This document shows positions 44,060 to 55,875 of a DNA stretch of 64,000 nt, in pieces. The position numbers and the translations under genes were made by a program. Below the pieces are notes generated by a model that saw nothing but the letters and a program-made list of their open reading frames with translations, made no database searches and was not told where the DNA came from. How positions within the stretch are numbered: the first letter of the stretch is position 1; every line of letters starts with the position of its first letter. Source of the stretch: Euonymus europaeus (Eukaryota > Streptophyta > Magnoliopsida > Celastrales > Celastraceae); NCBI GenBank assembly GCA_963580455.1, contig OY756965.1:26200902-26264901 (forward strand), written 5' to 3'.

Positions 44060-44303
44060 TGACCAATACGCTTACTTCGGTTTGGGGTAGAGAAACCGAA
44101 ACCCATCTGCCAGTTCCCTGCCCTGGGAGTAAACGTGGGTTGGAGGGGTGCAACACGAGGACTTCCCAGGAGGTCACCCATCCTAGTACTACTCTCGCCC
44201 AAGCACGTTTAACTGCGGAGTTCTGATGGGATCCGGTGCATTAGTGCTGGTATGATCGCACCATGACCAATACGCTTACTTGCACCTCCACCAATACGCT
44301 TAC
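44060..44303 (-). repeat. Repeats flanking the 5S copy
   Basis: TGACCAATACGCTTACTT occurs at 44060-44077 and again at 44264-44281, on either side of the 5S sequence. CCAATACGCTTAC occurs a third time at 44291. On the minus strand the last two form a 24-bp tandem repeat (GGTGCA-R-GTAAGCGTATTGGT) whose GGTGC start coincides with the GGTGCG start of the 5S sequence. Confidence 0.8.
44145..44263 (-). rRNA. Isolated 5S rRNA copy (probable pseudogene)
   Basis: About 119 nt matching plant 5S rRNA along its length: GGTGCGATCATACCAGC at the 5' side, CACCGGATCCCATCAG, then CTTGGGCGAGAGTAG, GGATGGGTGACC and GTGTTGCACCCC at the 3' end. Against the plant consensus as I know it, one change is clear: TTAAACGTGC for TTAAGCGTGC in the internal promoter region. 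No T-run terminator follows (the next bases are TCCAACCC). It is single, without the tandem 5S spacers of an rDNA array, and lies within unique-looking DNA, so it is probably a dispersed copy. Confidence 0.85.
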
Positions 44304-44603
44304 CTGCACCGTGGACACATGAACCTGAGCCTCGAAAGCCGATCTCAAAACTAAGGCCCGTTACTAAAGTTATGTCGCCAGGCCTTATCAGCCCAAAGCC
44401 CCTTCTGATAGTCCTAGTTATCGGGTGCTGCTCGTCCTTGACGGGACTGCGCATCTTCTCTCCAGACGGGCGCCATCTCGGCTTCTCGAGACAGGAGAAG
44501 CGAAGCCGAAACCTTCATACACAGGGGATGTCCTTATCCCCTGAACAGACCAAAGGAAAATACCTGTTGCAATCCAAATCTCCCGCTTACCACGTGTCAT
44601 CGA

Positions 44604-46687
44604 ATGAAGCGAATTTTCAAAATCTCTGATGCTGCCGAAAAGGAGCTGCTTTGCCGTCACAGATCCGTCGTGAAACCCAGAGTTAAAACCCCATTCTCTT
44701 TCACCCTCCCATCCCCGTCTTTCAGGTTCTCCCGCGAACTCGGCGACCAAATCTCCTCGCAGAAGACCAGCTCATTCCGCAGCATCATCGGCCTCTTCAG
44801 CGACAAGCTATCTGACGCTGAAGTCAGGGCTAAGGAGAAGCTGCGCAAAGACGTGTCGCTTTTGCTGGACCAGTTGGTTCGATATGAGGATGATTTTGAT
44901 AAAGTCATTGAGGTTTTAGAGGAGGAGGGTGTTTCGTTACTTAACAAGCACAGACATGGTTCTGCTTTTGTTGAGCTATTGAAGCAGTTGCGTTCGCGGC
45001 CTCAATTGGCACTACAGGTGTGTGTGTTAACGGATCAACTTTGCATATTCATTGCATCCAGAAAGTTAACTTCGCGTGCTCGGCTAATTTTTTGTGCATC
45101 TATGTATTTTCATCATTTTTATTCCTAATAATTTTATCAAAATTTTAATCTTTTTCATCTGTTTTGTTCCTATTCTCATGTCTGTATGTGGAAGCTTGCT
45201 TATTTGAAGGTTATAGAGCTACTCATTTGATTTTGAATTGGCTGAGCTTGATTTTTCAATGATATCGACTTCCTTTGGAGTGCCAACTCATTGAAGTATA
45301 TGCACTTTCGCAGCAGGTTGCGGCTGTTCTATATTTTATTGTTATCCACATCTTCTTGTGCTTGGTTTTGAATAACCTCTTATTGGTATTGGAAACAGTG
45401 TGGTCTATTTGTTCTCAATGAGATGTCAAATCTGCTCTTTAACTTCATTACCATAATAATTGAATTAGGTTTTCCAATCCATCGGGGATTTGAATTCATC
45501 CATAGGCTTATACGTTAATCTAATTGTTTTCTTCTTCTAATTCCTGAATGCTGTCTATACTTATTCAGGTATTTAATTGGAGAAGACAGTCAGAGTCTGA
45601 AATTCCTATGATACCAGAAGAATATGCCAATGGCATTGCAGTTGCAGGCAAAACTAAGAATGCTGATATCTCGCTTGAGTTGTTCACCGAGGCTGTGAAC
45701 AAAAGACTCAAGACATCGTCTACTTACAATGCTCTAATGAGTTCATACAGGGACAACGGTCTTGCTGATAAATGTCTCTCATTGTTTCGGGACCTGAAAA
45801 CTGATACAAGTTGTAGGCCTTCAATTGCAACATATAACATTCTTCTATCAATATTTGGACGTGTGATGTTCATAGATCAGATGGAAGCAACATACAAGGA
45901 AATGGTGGAACAAAATATTTCCCCAAATGTGACCACATATAATACTTTAATTGGTGGTTATTTGACCGCATGGATGTGGAATAGGATGGAAAAAACTTTT
46001 CAGATGATGAAGGCAGGCCCAGTTCAGCCTGTTACTAAAACTTATATGCTAATGCTTCGTGGATATGCACTTTCAGGGAATTTAGAGAAGATGGAAGAGA
46101 CATATAACTTTGTAAAACATCATGTGGATGAAAAAGGCCCAATGGTAAGGATTATGATTTGTGCATATTGTAAGAGTAAAGTTGCAGATAGAGTTCAAAA
46201 GATTGAGACTCTAACGAGGCTTATTCCAGAGCAGGATTATAAACCTTGGTTGAATGTGATGTTGATCAGGGTTTATGCTCAAGAGATATGCTTAGATGAT
46301 ATGGAGATCTGGATAAACAAGGCATATGAGCATAAACTTGATGTATTGACTTCAGGTGTGCTGCGATGCATTATTACTGCTTATTACCGTTGCAATGTGG
46401 TTGAAAAGCTCGCAAACTTCGGGAATCGTGCCCGATGTGCTGGGTGGAGGATCTGTAGGTCTCTATATCACGGTAAGATGGTCTTGTATTCGGCACAGCA
46501 TCGTTTGGAAGAAATGGAAAGTGTCCTAAAGGAGATGGAGAATGTAAACATGGACCGCACGAAAAAAACATTTTGGATTCTTTATAAAGCATACTCAGCG
46601 TGGGGTGAAAGGCACAAACTTGATCAAGTTAGAGTATGGATGTACAAGAATGGCTATGGAATACCTGAGGATGCATCACCCTCATAA
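44604..46687 (+). CDS. P-class pentatricopeptide repeat (PPR) protein
   Basis: Two exons: 44604-45017 and 45569-46687, phase 0, giving 510 aa. PPR proteins bind organellar RNA through tandem 35-aa helical hairpins. Clear repeat phrases are [53 protein letters not shown] and [18 protein letters not shown]. The spacing fits P-type repeats; no E or DYW tail is present, so RNA stabilisation or splicing is likelier than editing. The N-terminal 45 residues are rich in Arg, Lys, Ser and Phe and could be an organelle-targeting peptide. It may correspond to the Arabidopsis At2g30780-type protein, but I am not certain. The start is the first in-frame Met. Confidence 0.9.
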
Positions 46688-48450
46688 TGCGGTTTTTCTC
46701 ATAGGGGCATCTGATATGATTATATGAAAGAGGAGTGAAAAACTACTTGACTTACAGAGAAGTCCCTATGGGTGAGTGTGATATTTATTTGTTTTTTCCT
46801 TTTGGCATGTTCCAGAACAGATGAAAGCTGAAACTGTCAAGTATGGTTTTTGTGACCGTGAACTCCTGCCTAAACAAATAAGTAGAAAGGATTTGATAAT
46901 TGTGATAACCTTGGCCATTTACTGGCTCATCTGGAAGGAGAGAGAGAGAATATCATTTGAAGAAAAAGAAAAAATGTATAGTGATTTTGAAAATGATCGG
47001 CTGGACTGCGATTTCTTTTCCCTGGTATAGTGGAACAGTGAATGACTGTATGATTAGAACTTGGGCACCTGAAACTCTCTCATGCGGCAAGGTTGTACTT
47101 ACGTTAACACATTCTTGGCGATTTGAATGAATTTATCTGAACTTCCCAAAGGAAAAGTGAGATAACAGATGATAAGTGACTTCTGACTTCTGTTAAATCT
47201 GATTGTGCATGCATTCATCTGCAAAAAAGAAGTTTGTGCTTTGTTTCTCTAAATCTTTATTGATTTACAGTTATATTAATTAAAAAATTGATGTCTTTGA
47301 TTTTGGTTTCTTCTTCGTCCATGTCTCCCGTTGGGTTTTCTCTCTGTGCTATCAGGGAGCATGAGCTGGGGATTTCCATTTTATAGCAGTAAATTGGGCT
47401 CGAGGAAGAAAAATGAGAGGAGATGTGAAGGTTTTGGTAGCTTTGACAGATTTGATTGTCAGTGTTTCCTTGATCGTTTTTTTTTAATATTTTAATATTT
47501 TAGATTTTCAAAATCAAATAGTGATTTGACATGATTCTTGCTGGTGTGTTTCAGCTCTTCGTTGCTTGTGAATTTTGTATTTGAACAGAATGATTAGAGT
47601 ATAAATTGGTGTAGCAAGTAATGTGTATAACAATGTATGAGCGGTACAAAACACGTAAAAAAGGACAATGAAAATAATGACTCTACAAGTCATGGAACGC
47701 ATCAGTATCCATTTGTTATGGTTTGGAAAAGGTCAGTAGAATGGTCAACAATTTGGGGAAAAGACCAGCTAGAACAAATGGTTTCAAAGTCTAGAGGAGG
47801 AAAAGAGAGGAGGAAATCACAGGTCTTGCATTCACATACAGATTCAGCAGCAACGATTAGTAAGATGAGAGATGAACATAATAAAATTCATAACATAATA
47901 TTGGGCTTAATATTTTTGAACAGGCCCAATTATTAAGCTCAAATCTAATCCTCTTGGCCTCTTGGGTTTGACATTGACGTCACATGGGCCTTATATGTAA
48001 CCGACATAGAGCCCAATTTGAATTGGCCCTTCTGTGTTCATCGGAGCACTCCTTCCTCAGATCCTTCCCCCCTCTCTCTAGTTCTTCCTTGTCCTCCTGT
48101 GCGACATGCTCAGGAATTCTAACTCTAATCCGTAGGTGTTCGTCCTCAGATATATTTTCGTTAACGATGGTCCGACCCAGTTCTTACTCCTCCGCGCCAT
48201 AAACCCTAATCCACATCGTTTCTGACGGTTTCTCGGCTTTCCTGTCTCCAGAAGAACAGTTACAGGTATCTTATCTTTCTTCTTCGATTTTGGGCAATTT
48301 GTTTGCATATCTATTAACACCCAAATAGCTGTGTAATTAACTAATTATGGCCGACACTCTCACACACACTGCAACGGACGACACTCCAAAGGTATCGTAT
48401 GATTTTCATGCCTTTCGCGATAAGCATAGTACGCGCAAAATAAGAATGAT
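46688..48450. other. Spacer between PPR and CCCH/RING genes
   Basis: PPR 3' UTR; a short frame at 46821-47030 with WLIWKERERISFEEKEK that vaguely resembles the C-terminal part of LINE reverse transcriptases; then AT-rich DNA. From about 48040 the CT-rich sequence and AG|GT sites look like the transcription start and leader of the gene at 49558. Confidence 0.4.
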
Positions 48451-48454
48451 ATTG

Positions 48455-49400
48455 TATCGAGTATCCAAGCAGCTACCTTGGGCCCAAATCTGATGGGGGC
48501 CTTTTTTTTTAATTTTTTAAAAATAAAAATTTTGGGTAAATAAGACCTAAAATGGCTAAATCGAGAGTTCTGAGACAGCTACGTTGAGAGGGGCGGCTGG
48601 GCGCAGCAACAGTGCAGCACTTTGGAGTACGGGCCACGGTGAGTCGGTCACTGGAGGTGGAGACCGGCGTCCGGAGTTTAGGAGATTGACCAAGTGAGTT
48701 GTGACTTGACAGACTTGTGAGGACCGAGTCCTTGTGACCTACTGGCGAGTGGCGACTGTCCGAGTCAGACACACAAAGAAAGATTGGATTTGAAGTTAGA
48801 AAGAGGTTGGTGAATTTCTTTACATTTGAAGCAACAATTCGTCAATTCCAAATGGGTTTCTGCAAATGTGGAAATGGAGATGTCACTGGTTGTGTGGCAG
48901 TGCGGGATTTCTTTCAAGCTCAATTGATCACATGTCAATTTTGAATCAGATAGAGCAGCTGTGTATACATACACCTTTCTTGAATTAGTTGTATTGGAGT
49001 TCATACAAATGAGGTTGGGTTTGGGATTAATATATATGTTCATCGATCTTGGTTTGTTTGAAAATTTCAGGGGAATATTATAGAAGTGTAGAACCATTGA
49101 ACGGCGACAGTCAGTACTGTCTACTGAATTAGAAGTTGAATCGCCGGTGCCACCGACCATTGTTTGGTAACTTCGGTTGTTATTGCTCTGGATTAGACTT
49201 GTAAGTCACTAATTTTTTCCTCCCTGTGTTAATGTATTTACATCATTGTATTGAACTTTTTCAGTTTCATTAACATAAATATTTTGAGGAATTTAATATT
49301 TTTTTTAAGAAAACTCCACTATTGAGAACACTGAATTAGCAGATATGAGGCCCAATTTATAGAGTTTGCTTTGGACCCCAAGGAGTACAGGTCCGGCCCT
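48455..49400. mobile_element. Possible hAT-type remnant in the 5' leader
   Basis: Near the right end the minus strand reads GAGGGCCGGACCTG, a phrase common at hAT-element ends; a GGGCCC/GGGGGCC-rich stretch lies at the left near 48480. No transposase or clean 8-bp duplication was found. The call is tentative. Confidence 0.25.
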
Positions 49401-49557
49401 CATATGAACTCCGGTTATCGTATCCAGTATTCACCGAAATGAACTTCTATTATCGTCTGTTTTGCCTATCTGTAATATTGTTTGTCTAGTGGGTAGGTAC
49501 CTCAATTGATACGCATATCAGCATATGACCTTCAATACAGGAACCATAAAGACGCAT

Positions 49558-50943
49558 ATGGCCGATTCAAGTGAACCTGAACCTCAGCAGACTGAACGAG
49601 GTAAATACTTATCAAAATTGGGATTTTGGTGTGCTATTCTCCCTTTTGAATGCTTTTGCTAATTTTCATTTTATGAGCTTTTGCTATTCTGGTGCAACAG
49701 TGTTTTGATTTATTTTATTTTCAGTTTGCAGTTTTTTCAGGAAGCCTTCGAAAAACAAAAACATCAGGAAAAGAGTTGTTGATGAAGATGAAGATGAAGG
49801 TGAAGAAGATTCAAAAACTGAAAGCTCATTGTTGCACCTGCAGAAGAAGACTTTGAAGCCTGACAATAAACTATTCTTTTCGACTGGACCCTCTAAGAGC
49901 TCTGTATCTGCAGATGCAAATAAAGAGCAGGAGAGGGCAATCTTTCAATTTGAATCTTCAAAGGAAATTCAGGTTCAAAATGATAGCAAAGCAACTGCAA
50001 CTCTAGAAACTGAGACTGATTTCTCGAAAGATGCACGGGCTATTCGAGAAAGGGCTCTCCAAAAAGCTGACGAGGCTTTGAAAGGGATAAAACGAAGCTC
50101 TGGCGACGAGAAGTTATATAAAGGAATTCATGGTTATACAGATCACAAGGCTGGCTTTCGGAGAGAGCAAACTATTTCCAGTGAAAAGGCTGGTGGATCG
50201 CATGGTCCTCTTAGAGCTTCTGCTCACATTAGAGTTTCTGCGAGGTTTGATTATCAACCAGACATTTGTAAAGATTACAAAGAGACTGGTTATTGTGGAT
50301 ATGGAGATTCATGCAAGTTTATGCATGATCGAGGGGATTACAAACCTGGATGGCAGTTGGAGAAGGAGTGGGAGGAAGCGGAGAAGGCAAGGAAGAGAAA
50401 TTTAGCTCTGGGAGGCGATGATGATGAGGATGAGGAACCCGCATATCAGAGTGATGGAGATGATGAGTTACCCTTTGCATGTTTCATTTGTAGGCAGCCG
50501 TTTTCGGATCCTGTTGTGACTAACTGCAAGCACTACTTCTGCGAGCATTGTGCACTAAAGGTAAACCTGATGCATAGCAAATTGATCCCAGTTATGATTT
50601 GTCAACGAACTTTTAGTTTCAGGGAACTTTGATTACTTTGCATGATATGAAATTTGGCTTATCCTCATATATGTTTATGCTTCATTATGCTTTGGATTTT
50701 ATGTTTTTACTTTCTACTTCTTATGCACTGGGAAACCATACATGTTCTCATCACAAATTGCCTTCCTAACCATGTTTTCGTTGACATTTATTTATTTGAT
50801 TGTGATCTTAACTTAATGTATGATTTTGATGACAGCATCATTCAAAGAACAAGAAGTGCTTTGTGTGCAACAAACCAACTCTAGGAATATTCAACGCGGC
50901 TCATGAAATCCGCAAGAAGATGGCTGCCGAGGGTAAAAAGTAA
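49558..50943 (+). CDS. CCCH and RING zinc-finger splicing factor (RNF113/CWC24 type)
   Basis: Three exons in phase: 49558-49600, 49725-50560, 50836-50943, giving 328 aa. One CCCH finger (C196-x8-C205-x5-C211-x3-H215) in [20 protein letters not shown] is followed by an acidic linker and a C3HC4 RING (C267, C270, C282, H284, C287, C290, C301, C304). This pairing is diagnostic of CWC24 in yeast and RNF113A in animals, a spliceosome-activation factor with E3-ligase potential; the plant form is known as zinc finger CCCH domain-containing protein 1. The N-terminal [16 protein letters not shown] is also conserved in the family. All zinc ligands are present. Nuclear location is expected. Confidence 0.92.
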
Positions 50944-52025
50944 TTCGTAACTTTCTATGTTTGTACTTTGTTGTAGTCATGGGTGCTCGAAACCTTTTTA
51001 CTTTGCTGCCATGCAAGCGCAGTAGTGTCTTTTTGCTGCTCCTTGGGTAGTTTCAAAGATAATTTTCAATTTTCCTCAGTTCCTGCTGTAAGCATTGGTA
51101 ATATGTAAAACTCAACGCATTTCTATCAGTGGCACTATAATTTCTTATGGTCAGAATTGTTCTTTCCTCTTCACTTTGCCTTGAGTTGGTAAACAGCCAT
51201 CCATTGAAGTTTTCCCACTCCCCCACTTGCCATGGGTTGCTTGAACACCACCGTACCTTGCCAACCAACAATCTTTTTTTGGTAGCCAAGCTGCTCATAA
51301 GTTGGTAAACACCAGTAGAAAATTAATTTCTCACATTTGATGGATATCCAGGACATCCACGACTAATCTAGTATTGGCATACCAACGAGGTGTTGATTGA
51401 GATGCTCCAACTCTTGTGAATCTACGAGGTTGTAAATTCAAGTCGCACGTCTAACAGCGTTATACGCTCGCACGTCTAATGACCTTATGTGATTTACAAG
51501 GTCGTAAATTCAGCTCACACGTCTAACGGCTTTATGTGATTTACGAGGTCGTAAATTGAACTTGCACCTCCAGCAGCATTATCCGATATTTATGGGCATG
51601 GCCGTTGCCCCATCTTTACAGCCTCCAGGGTTGTGTTCACCGGCAAAGGATTGTGCGCACCATACTGCCGGCACGAGTTTATTACCGCTGGGCTGGGTAG
51701 TTCTCGTTAAAAAACAAACAAGCTAGTTTTGGCCTATAAGCCTCCGTTTGTTTCAGAGTATAAACTAGCTTATACTCTGTCATTCATACTCTCAACTTTT
51801 ACGCTTTATGAGAGTTTATACTCTATGAGATATACTCTGATCCAAATGGACAAACATCAACATCATAAAAAAAAAAAGAGAAAGAGAGCTTCTTGAGATG
51901 AGAAATAAAGAAATCTTTCGTCTCAACTTGCACAAAGACGGAAGGTTAAGAACATTTTGATCCCGCACGTGTTATATTTTCTTTTGTTTTTTAGTTTAAT
52001 GACGTCTGACGGTAGATTTCATTGA
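50944..52025. other. Spacer downstream of the CCCH/RING gene
   Basis: 3' UTR, then non-coding DNA. 51400-51560 holds a degenerate tandem repeat (next entry). 51740-51840 shows repeated TATACTCT/AGAGTATA words that can pair with each other. Confidence 0.5.
51415..51570. repeat. Degenerate tandem repeat of about 55-60 bp
   Basis: About three copies of a unit containing TACGAGGTCGTAAATTC, CGCACGTCTAA and CTTATGTGATT. Several copies of GTCGTAAATT and CACGTCTAA can be read directly. Confidence 0.7.
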
Positions 52026-52034
52026 TTAATTGCT
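52026..52034. repeat. 9-bp target site duplication, left copy
   Basis: TTAATTGCT directly precedes the foldback element and is repeated exactly at 54322-54330 directly after it. A 9-bp duplication is the signature of Mutator-like transposition. Confidence 0.93.
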
Positions 52035-54321
52035 GGGAATTTTGCGAAAATGACCCAGTTGACAAAGATTTTTGGAGAAATAACTTTGTTTGAAAATTTC
52101 TTGAGAAATGACCCATTTTATGCATAGAAGTACCAGAATACCCTTATATGATATATTTAACAAATTTCACTCATTTCTAAACTAAAAATTGAAACAACAT
52201 CGAAGCTTCTCTTTTAGTTTCGAAAAATCATTTACGTCAACAAATTATATTTTTTCGAATACCTTAAAACTCATATATCACTGGATCTTGGTAATTTTTA
52301 GTTTATTCTGTTTATGAAAATAAATGTCAAGTTTTTTTGCGTCTATATAAGAGATTTCTGGGTTCTTTTTTTTCATCTTCGATAACTTTTTTTTTGTATA
52401 TATATAGTGAACAACCAAGAAAAGATGATGTATAACCAAGAAAAAATTAGACACGACCAATAAAAAATTGGCATGACCAAGAAAATGCCATGCCAAATTT
52501 TTCTTGGGCGTGCCTAATTTTTTCTTGGTCTAACATGATTATTCTACGTTTATATAATGCACAACCAAGAAAAAATGATGCACGACCAAGAAAAGTTTAG
52601 GCACAACCAAGGAAAATTGTGCACAACCATTTTTTCTTGGTCATGCCAAATTTTTCCTGGTCGTGCCAAAAAAATTATTGGTCATGCCAATTTTTCTTGG
52701 TTGTTCCTAATTTTTTCTTAGTCATGCATCATTTTTTCCTGGTTGTACACTATATAAATGTAGAATAATCATGTTAGACCAAGAAAAAAATAGGCACGAC
52801 CAACAAAAGTTTTGGCATGACCAAGAAATGGTGGTGCACAATTTTTCTTGGTCATGCCAAAAAAAATTATTGGTCATGCCAAATTTTTCTTGGTCGTGCC
52901 AAAACTGTTTTTGGTCGTGCCTATTTTTTTCTTGGTCTAACAGGATTATTCTACGTTTATATAGTTCACAACCAAGAAAAAATGACGCACGACCAAGAAA
53001 AAATTAGGCACGACCAAGAAAAGCTTTGGCACGACCAAGAAAAATTTGGCACAACAATTTTTTCTTGGTCGTGCACTTTTTTTTCTTGGTCTAACATGAT
53101 TATTCTACGTTTATATAGTGCACAACCAAGAAAAAATGATGCATGACCAAGAAAAAATTAGGCACGACCAAGAAAAGTTTTGGCACGACTAAGAAAAATT
53201 GTGCACAACCATTTTTTCTTGGTCATGCCAATTTTTTCTTAGTGTGCCAAAACGTTTTTTGGTGGTTCCTAGTTTTTTCTTTGTCTAACATGATTATTCT
53301 ATATTTATATAGTGCACAACCAACAAAAAATGATGCATGACCAACAAAAAATTAGGCACGACCAAGAAAAGTTTTGGCATGACCAAGAAAAATTATGCAC
53401 AACCATTTTCTTGGTCGTGCCTAATTTTTTATTGGTCATGCATCATTTTTTCTTGGTCGTGCCAAAACTTTTCTTGGTCGTGCCTATTTTTTTCTTGGTC
53501 TAACATGATTATTCTACGTTTATATAGTGCACAATCAAGAAAAAATGATGCATGACCAATAAAAAATTAGGCATGACCATGAAAAGTTTTGTCACAACCA
53601 AGAAAAATTTGGCATGACCAATAATTTTTTTTGCACGACCAAGAAAAATTTGGCATGACCAAGAAAAAATGGTTGTGCACAATTTTTATTGGTCGTGCCA
53701 AAACTTTTCTTGGTCGTGCATAATTTTTTTTTGGTCATGCATCATTTTTTCTTGGTTGTGCACTATATAAACGTAGAATAATCATGTTAGACCAATAAAA
53801 AATTAGGCACGACCAAGAAAAAATTGGCATGACCAAGAAAATGGTTGTGCACAATTTTTCTTGGTCATGTAAATTTTTTATTGGTCGTGTCTAATTTTTT
53901 CTTGGTCATACATCATCTTTCCTTGGTTGTTCACTATATATACGCAAAAAAAATCCTTCACGAAGATGAAAAAAAAGGAACCCAGAAATGTCTTATATAG
54001 ACGCAAAAAAACTTGACATTTATTTTCATAAACAGAATAAACTAAAAATTACCAAGATCCAGTGATATATGAGTTTTAAGGTATTCGAAAAAACACAATT
54101 TGTTGACGTAAATTATTTTTCGAAACTAAAAGAGAAGCTTTGATGTCCAGATTCGATGTTGTTTCAGTTTTTAGTTTGGAAATGAGAGAAATTTGTTAAA
54201 TATTTCATATAAAGGTATTCTGATACTTCTATACATAAAATAGGTCATTTCTCCAGAAACTTTTAAACAAAGTTATTTCTACAAAAATCTTTGTCAACTG
54301 GGTCATTTTCGCAAAATTCCC
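52035..54321. mobile_element. Non-autonomous Mutator-like foldback element
   Basis: A 2287-bp element beginning GGGAATTTTGCGAAAATG and ending with the matching complement, bounded by a perfect 9-bp duplication (TTAATTGCT). Terminal inverted repeats run about 450 bp (52035 to about 52485; about 53850 to 54321), long even for MULEs. The roughly 1.4 kb between them is built from short units in both orientations, so almost the whole element is self-complementary. There is no transposase; movement would need an autonomous MULE elsewhere. Its right end lies 165 bp upstream of the H2A.X start codon. Confidence 0.92.
52390..53945. repeat. Palindromic satellite array inside the foldback element
   Basis: The basic word is about 19-20 nt, CACGACCAAGAAAAATT and variants, occurring in both orientations (complement AATTTTTCTTGGTCGTG). 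A longer punctuating phrase, TAACATGATTATTCTACG followed by TTTATATAGTGCACAACC, occurs in direct orientation near 52530, 52938, 53093, 53286 and 53501, and inverted near 52745 and 53757, giving higher-order units of roughly 155-215 bp. The long frames here (repeated FLGHAK, TTKKSF, FSWSC) are translations of the repeat, not proteins. Confidence 0.9.
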
Positions 54322-54330
54322 TTAATTGCT
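54322..54330. repeat. 9-bp target site duplication, right copy
   Basis: TTAATTGCT, identical to 52026-52034, abuts the element's last base. Confidence 0.93.
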
Positions 54331-54485
54331 GGCATGATCCCAGCCGCACGCCGGCAGACGTAAAGCCGTGAAGGGGTTGTCCCGCAACTTTTCTCCCTCA
54401 GTACGCATTCGTTCTCTCAACTCTGTTCCAGTTTCGTTCTCTTTATTTAGTTTCCTCTGTGCCAATCGAAAAAGCGAAAAACCAG

Positions 54486-55410
54486 ATGAGTTCCGCAGGA
54501 TCAAACAAAGGAGGCAGAGGCAAGCCCAAGTCCTCCAAATCTGTTTCCCGATCTCAGAAGGCTGGTCTCCAGTTCCCCGTTGGCCGTATTGCTCGATTCC
54601 TCAAGGCAGGTAAATACGCTGATCGCGTTGGTGCCGGTGCCCCTGTCTACCTATCCGCCGTCCTCGAATACCTTGCTGCTGAGGTTCGTTTGTTTTGATC
54701 CTTTTTTAATGTTTTTGAGTTTGTTTGCGGATGAATGTGTTAAAAGTTGCGGATTTTATTGTTTATCTACAATTTTGGTATTTTTAGGTTGAATGTGGAT
54801 TTAGTTTTTTTATTTACTTATTTTTTATCGCTGTATATTATTGTGATTTGTTGATCTATTATGATGCCAAAAGCGTATTGTGGTTCTTGTTTCTATGATG
54901 GAATTTTGTATTTTCCATGAAGAAACTTTTGGAGATGAAATTGTTTTGTTGATATCCGAAAACCATAATGCTCTTGTTGTTTGAGCGATTTGGATGTTGA
55001 TTTTTTATATTATTGGAGCTTCTTGTAAGTTGGGTTTTAACTTAACTTTCTGGTAAAGTTCAGGGTTATAGAAGTTTTAATACATTATAGTCTGGGAAGT
55101 TGATGCGAACTCCATTCCATGTAAATGGTTCTACCCAAAGAATTATGTCATGTTAAATTGTAGTATCTGATTGTGTATACATTGACAGGTTCTTGAACTT
55201 GCTGGAAATGCTGCTAGGGACAACAAGAAGAATCGCATTGTTCCCAGGCATATTCAACTTGCTGTGAGGAATGATGAGGAACTCAGCAAGCTGTTGGGGA
55301 CTGTTACTATTGCAAATGGAGGAGTTTTGCCAAACATTCATCAGAATCTGTTGCCCAAAAGGGTTGGGAAGGGGAAGGGTGACATTGGATCCGCATCACA
55401 GGAGTTTTAG
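54486..55410 (+). CDS. H2A.X: Histone H2A.X
   Basis: Two exons, 54486-54683 and 55189-55410, giving 139 aa. The H2A core is complete ([58 protein letters not shown]). The protein ends SQEF, the phosphorylation motif defining H2A.X (Ser136), the substrate of ATM/ATR kinases at DNA breaks. The N-terminus is rich in Gly, Lys and Ser and the C-tail is short, excluding H2A.W (SPKK tail) and H2A.Z. The intron follows LAAE. The foldback transposon leaves only about 150 bp of native sequence between itself and the ATG, so the promoter may be short or partly transposon-derived. Confidence 0.97.
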
Positions 55411-55875
55411 GGGGTCCTTTAGTTTTGAGAACTTCCAAAGAGATTTTGATGGATGGGTTATGTTTTTATTTTAACTCTGTAAATCTTAAATTTGGCCCTC
55501 TCTTTGGTGAGTAGAGGAAGACAAGCAGCGCGATGTGCCATGGATTTGTTTCGATGGAAGTATATGTTTTACCCTTAAAATTTTGTACGCCATTGTTATC
55601 AGTTCTTGCTTGTTGAAGGAAACATTAGCTTCTGAGTAATAATGAGGCAATCTGGCTCTCTCCATTGTTATTTTCAATGAAATCTCCATTGTTTTCTTGA
55701 ACCAATGAATAAATTTAGTGCTCTTCCACTGCAACTGTTTGATTGAAAAGGCTTTGTTCTTATTGTTATATTCGGTGGAATTTTGCTTCTTGTGACAAAG
55801 TCAGTGTTGGATTGCTGAGCCAGAGGTTACTCTTCAATAGTTATTTTTCTTCCACGTTCCGTCGTTCTCATCGAT
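55411..55875. other. H2A.X 3' UTR and spacer
   Basis: Contains the H2A.X 3' region, including AATAAA at about 55707, and then spacer to the tRNA gene. Confidence 0.5.

Noticed and set aside
46821..47030. LINE reverse-transcriptase fragment
   Set aside because: Only a WLIWKER-type phrase is shared; too short to support.
48358..48393. Alternative first coding exon MADTLTHT... for the CCCH/RING gene
   Set aside because: It would end in phase 0 whereas exon 2 needs phase 1.
52771..53555. Several overlapping + strand frames of 60-110 codons
   Set aside because: They translate the satellite words of the foldback element and repeat the same peptides in different frames; no gene-like feature.
52390..53945. 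CRISPR-like array of short repeats
   Set aside because: Plant nuclear DNA, repeats in both orientations, no unique spacers of constant length and no cas genes.
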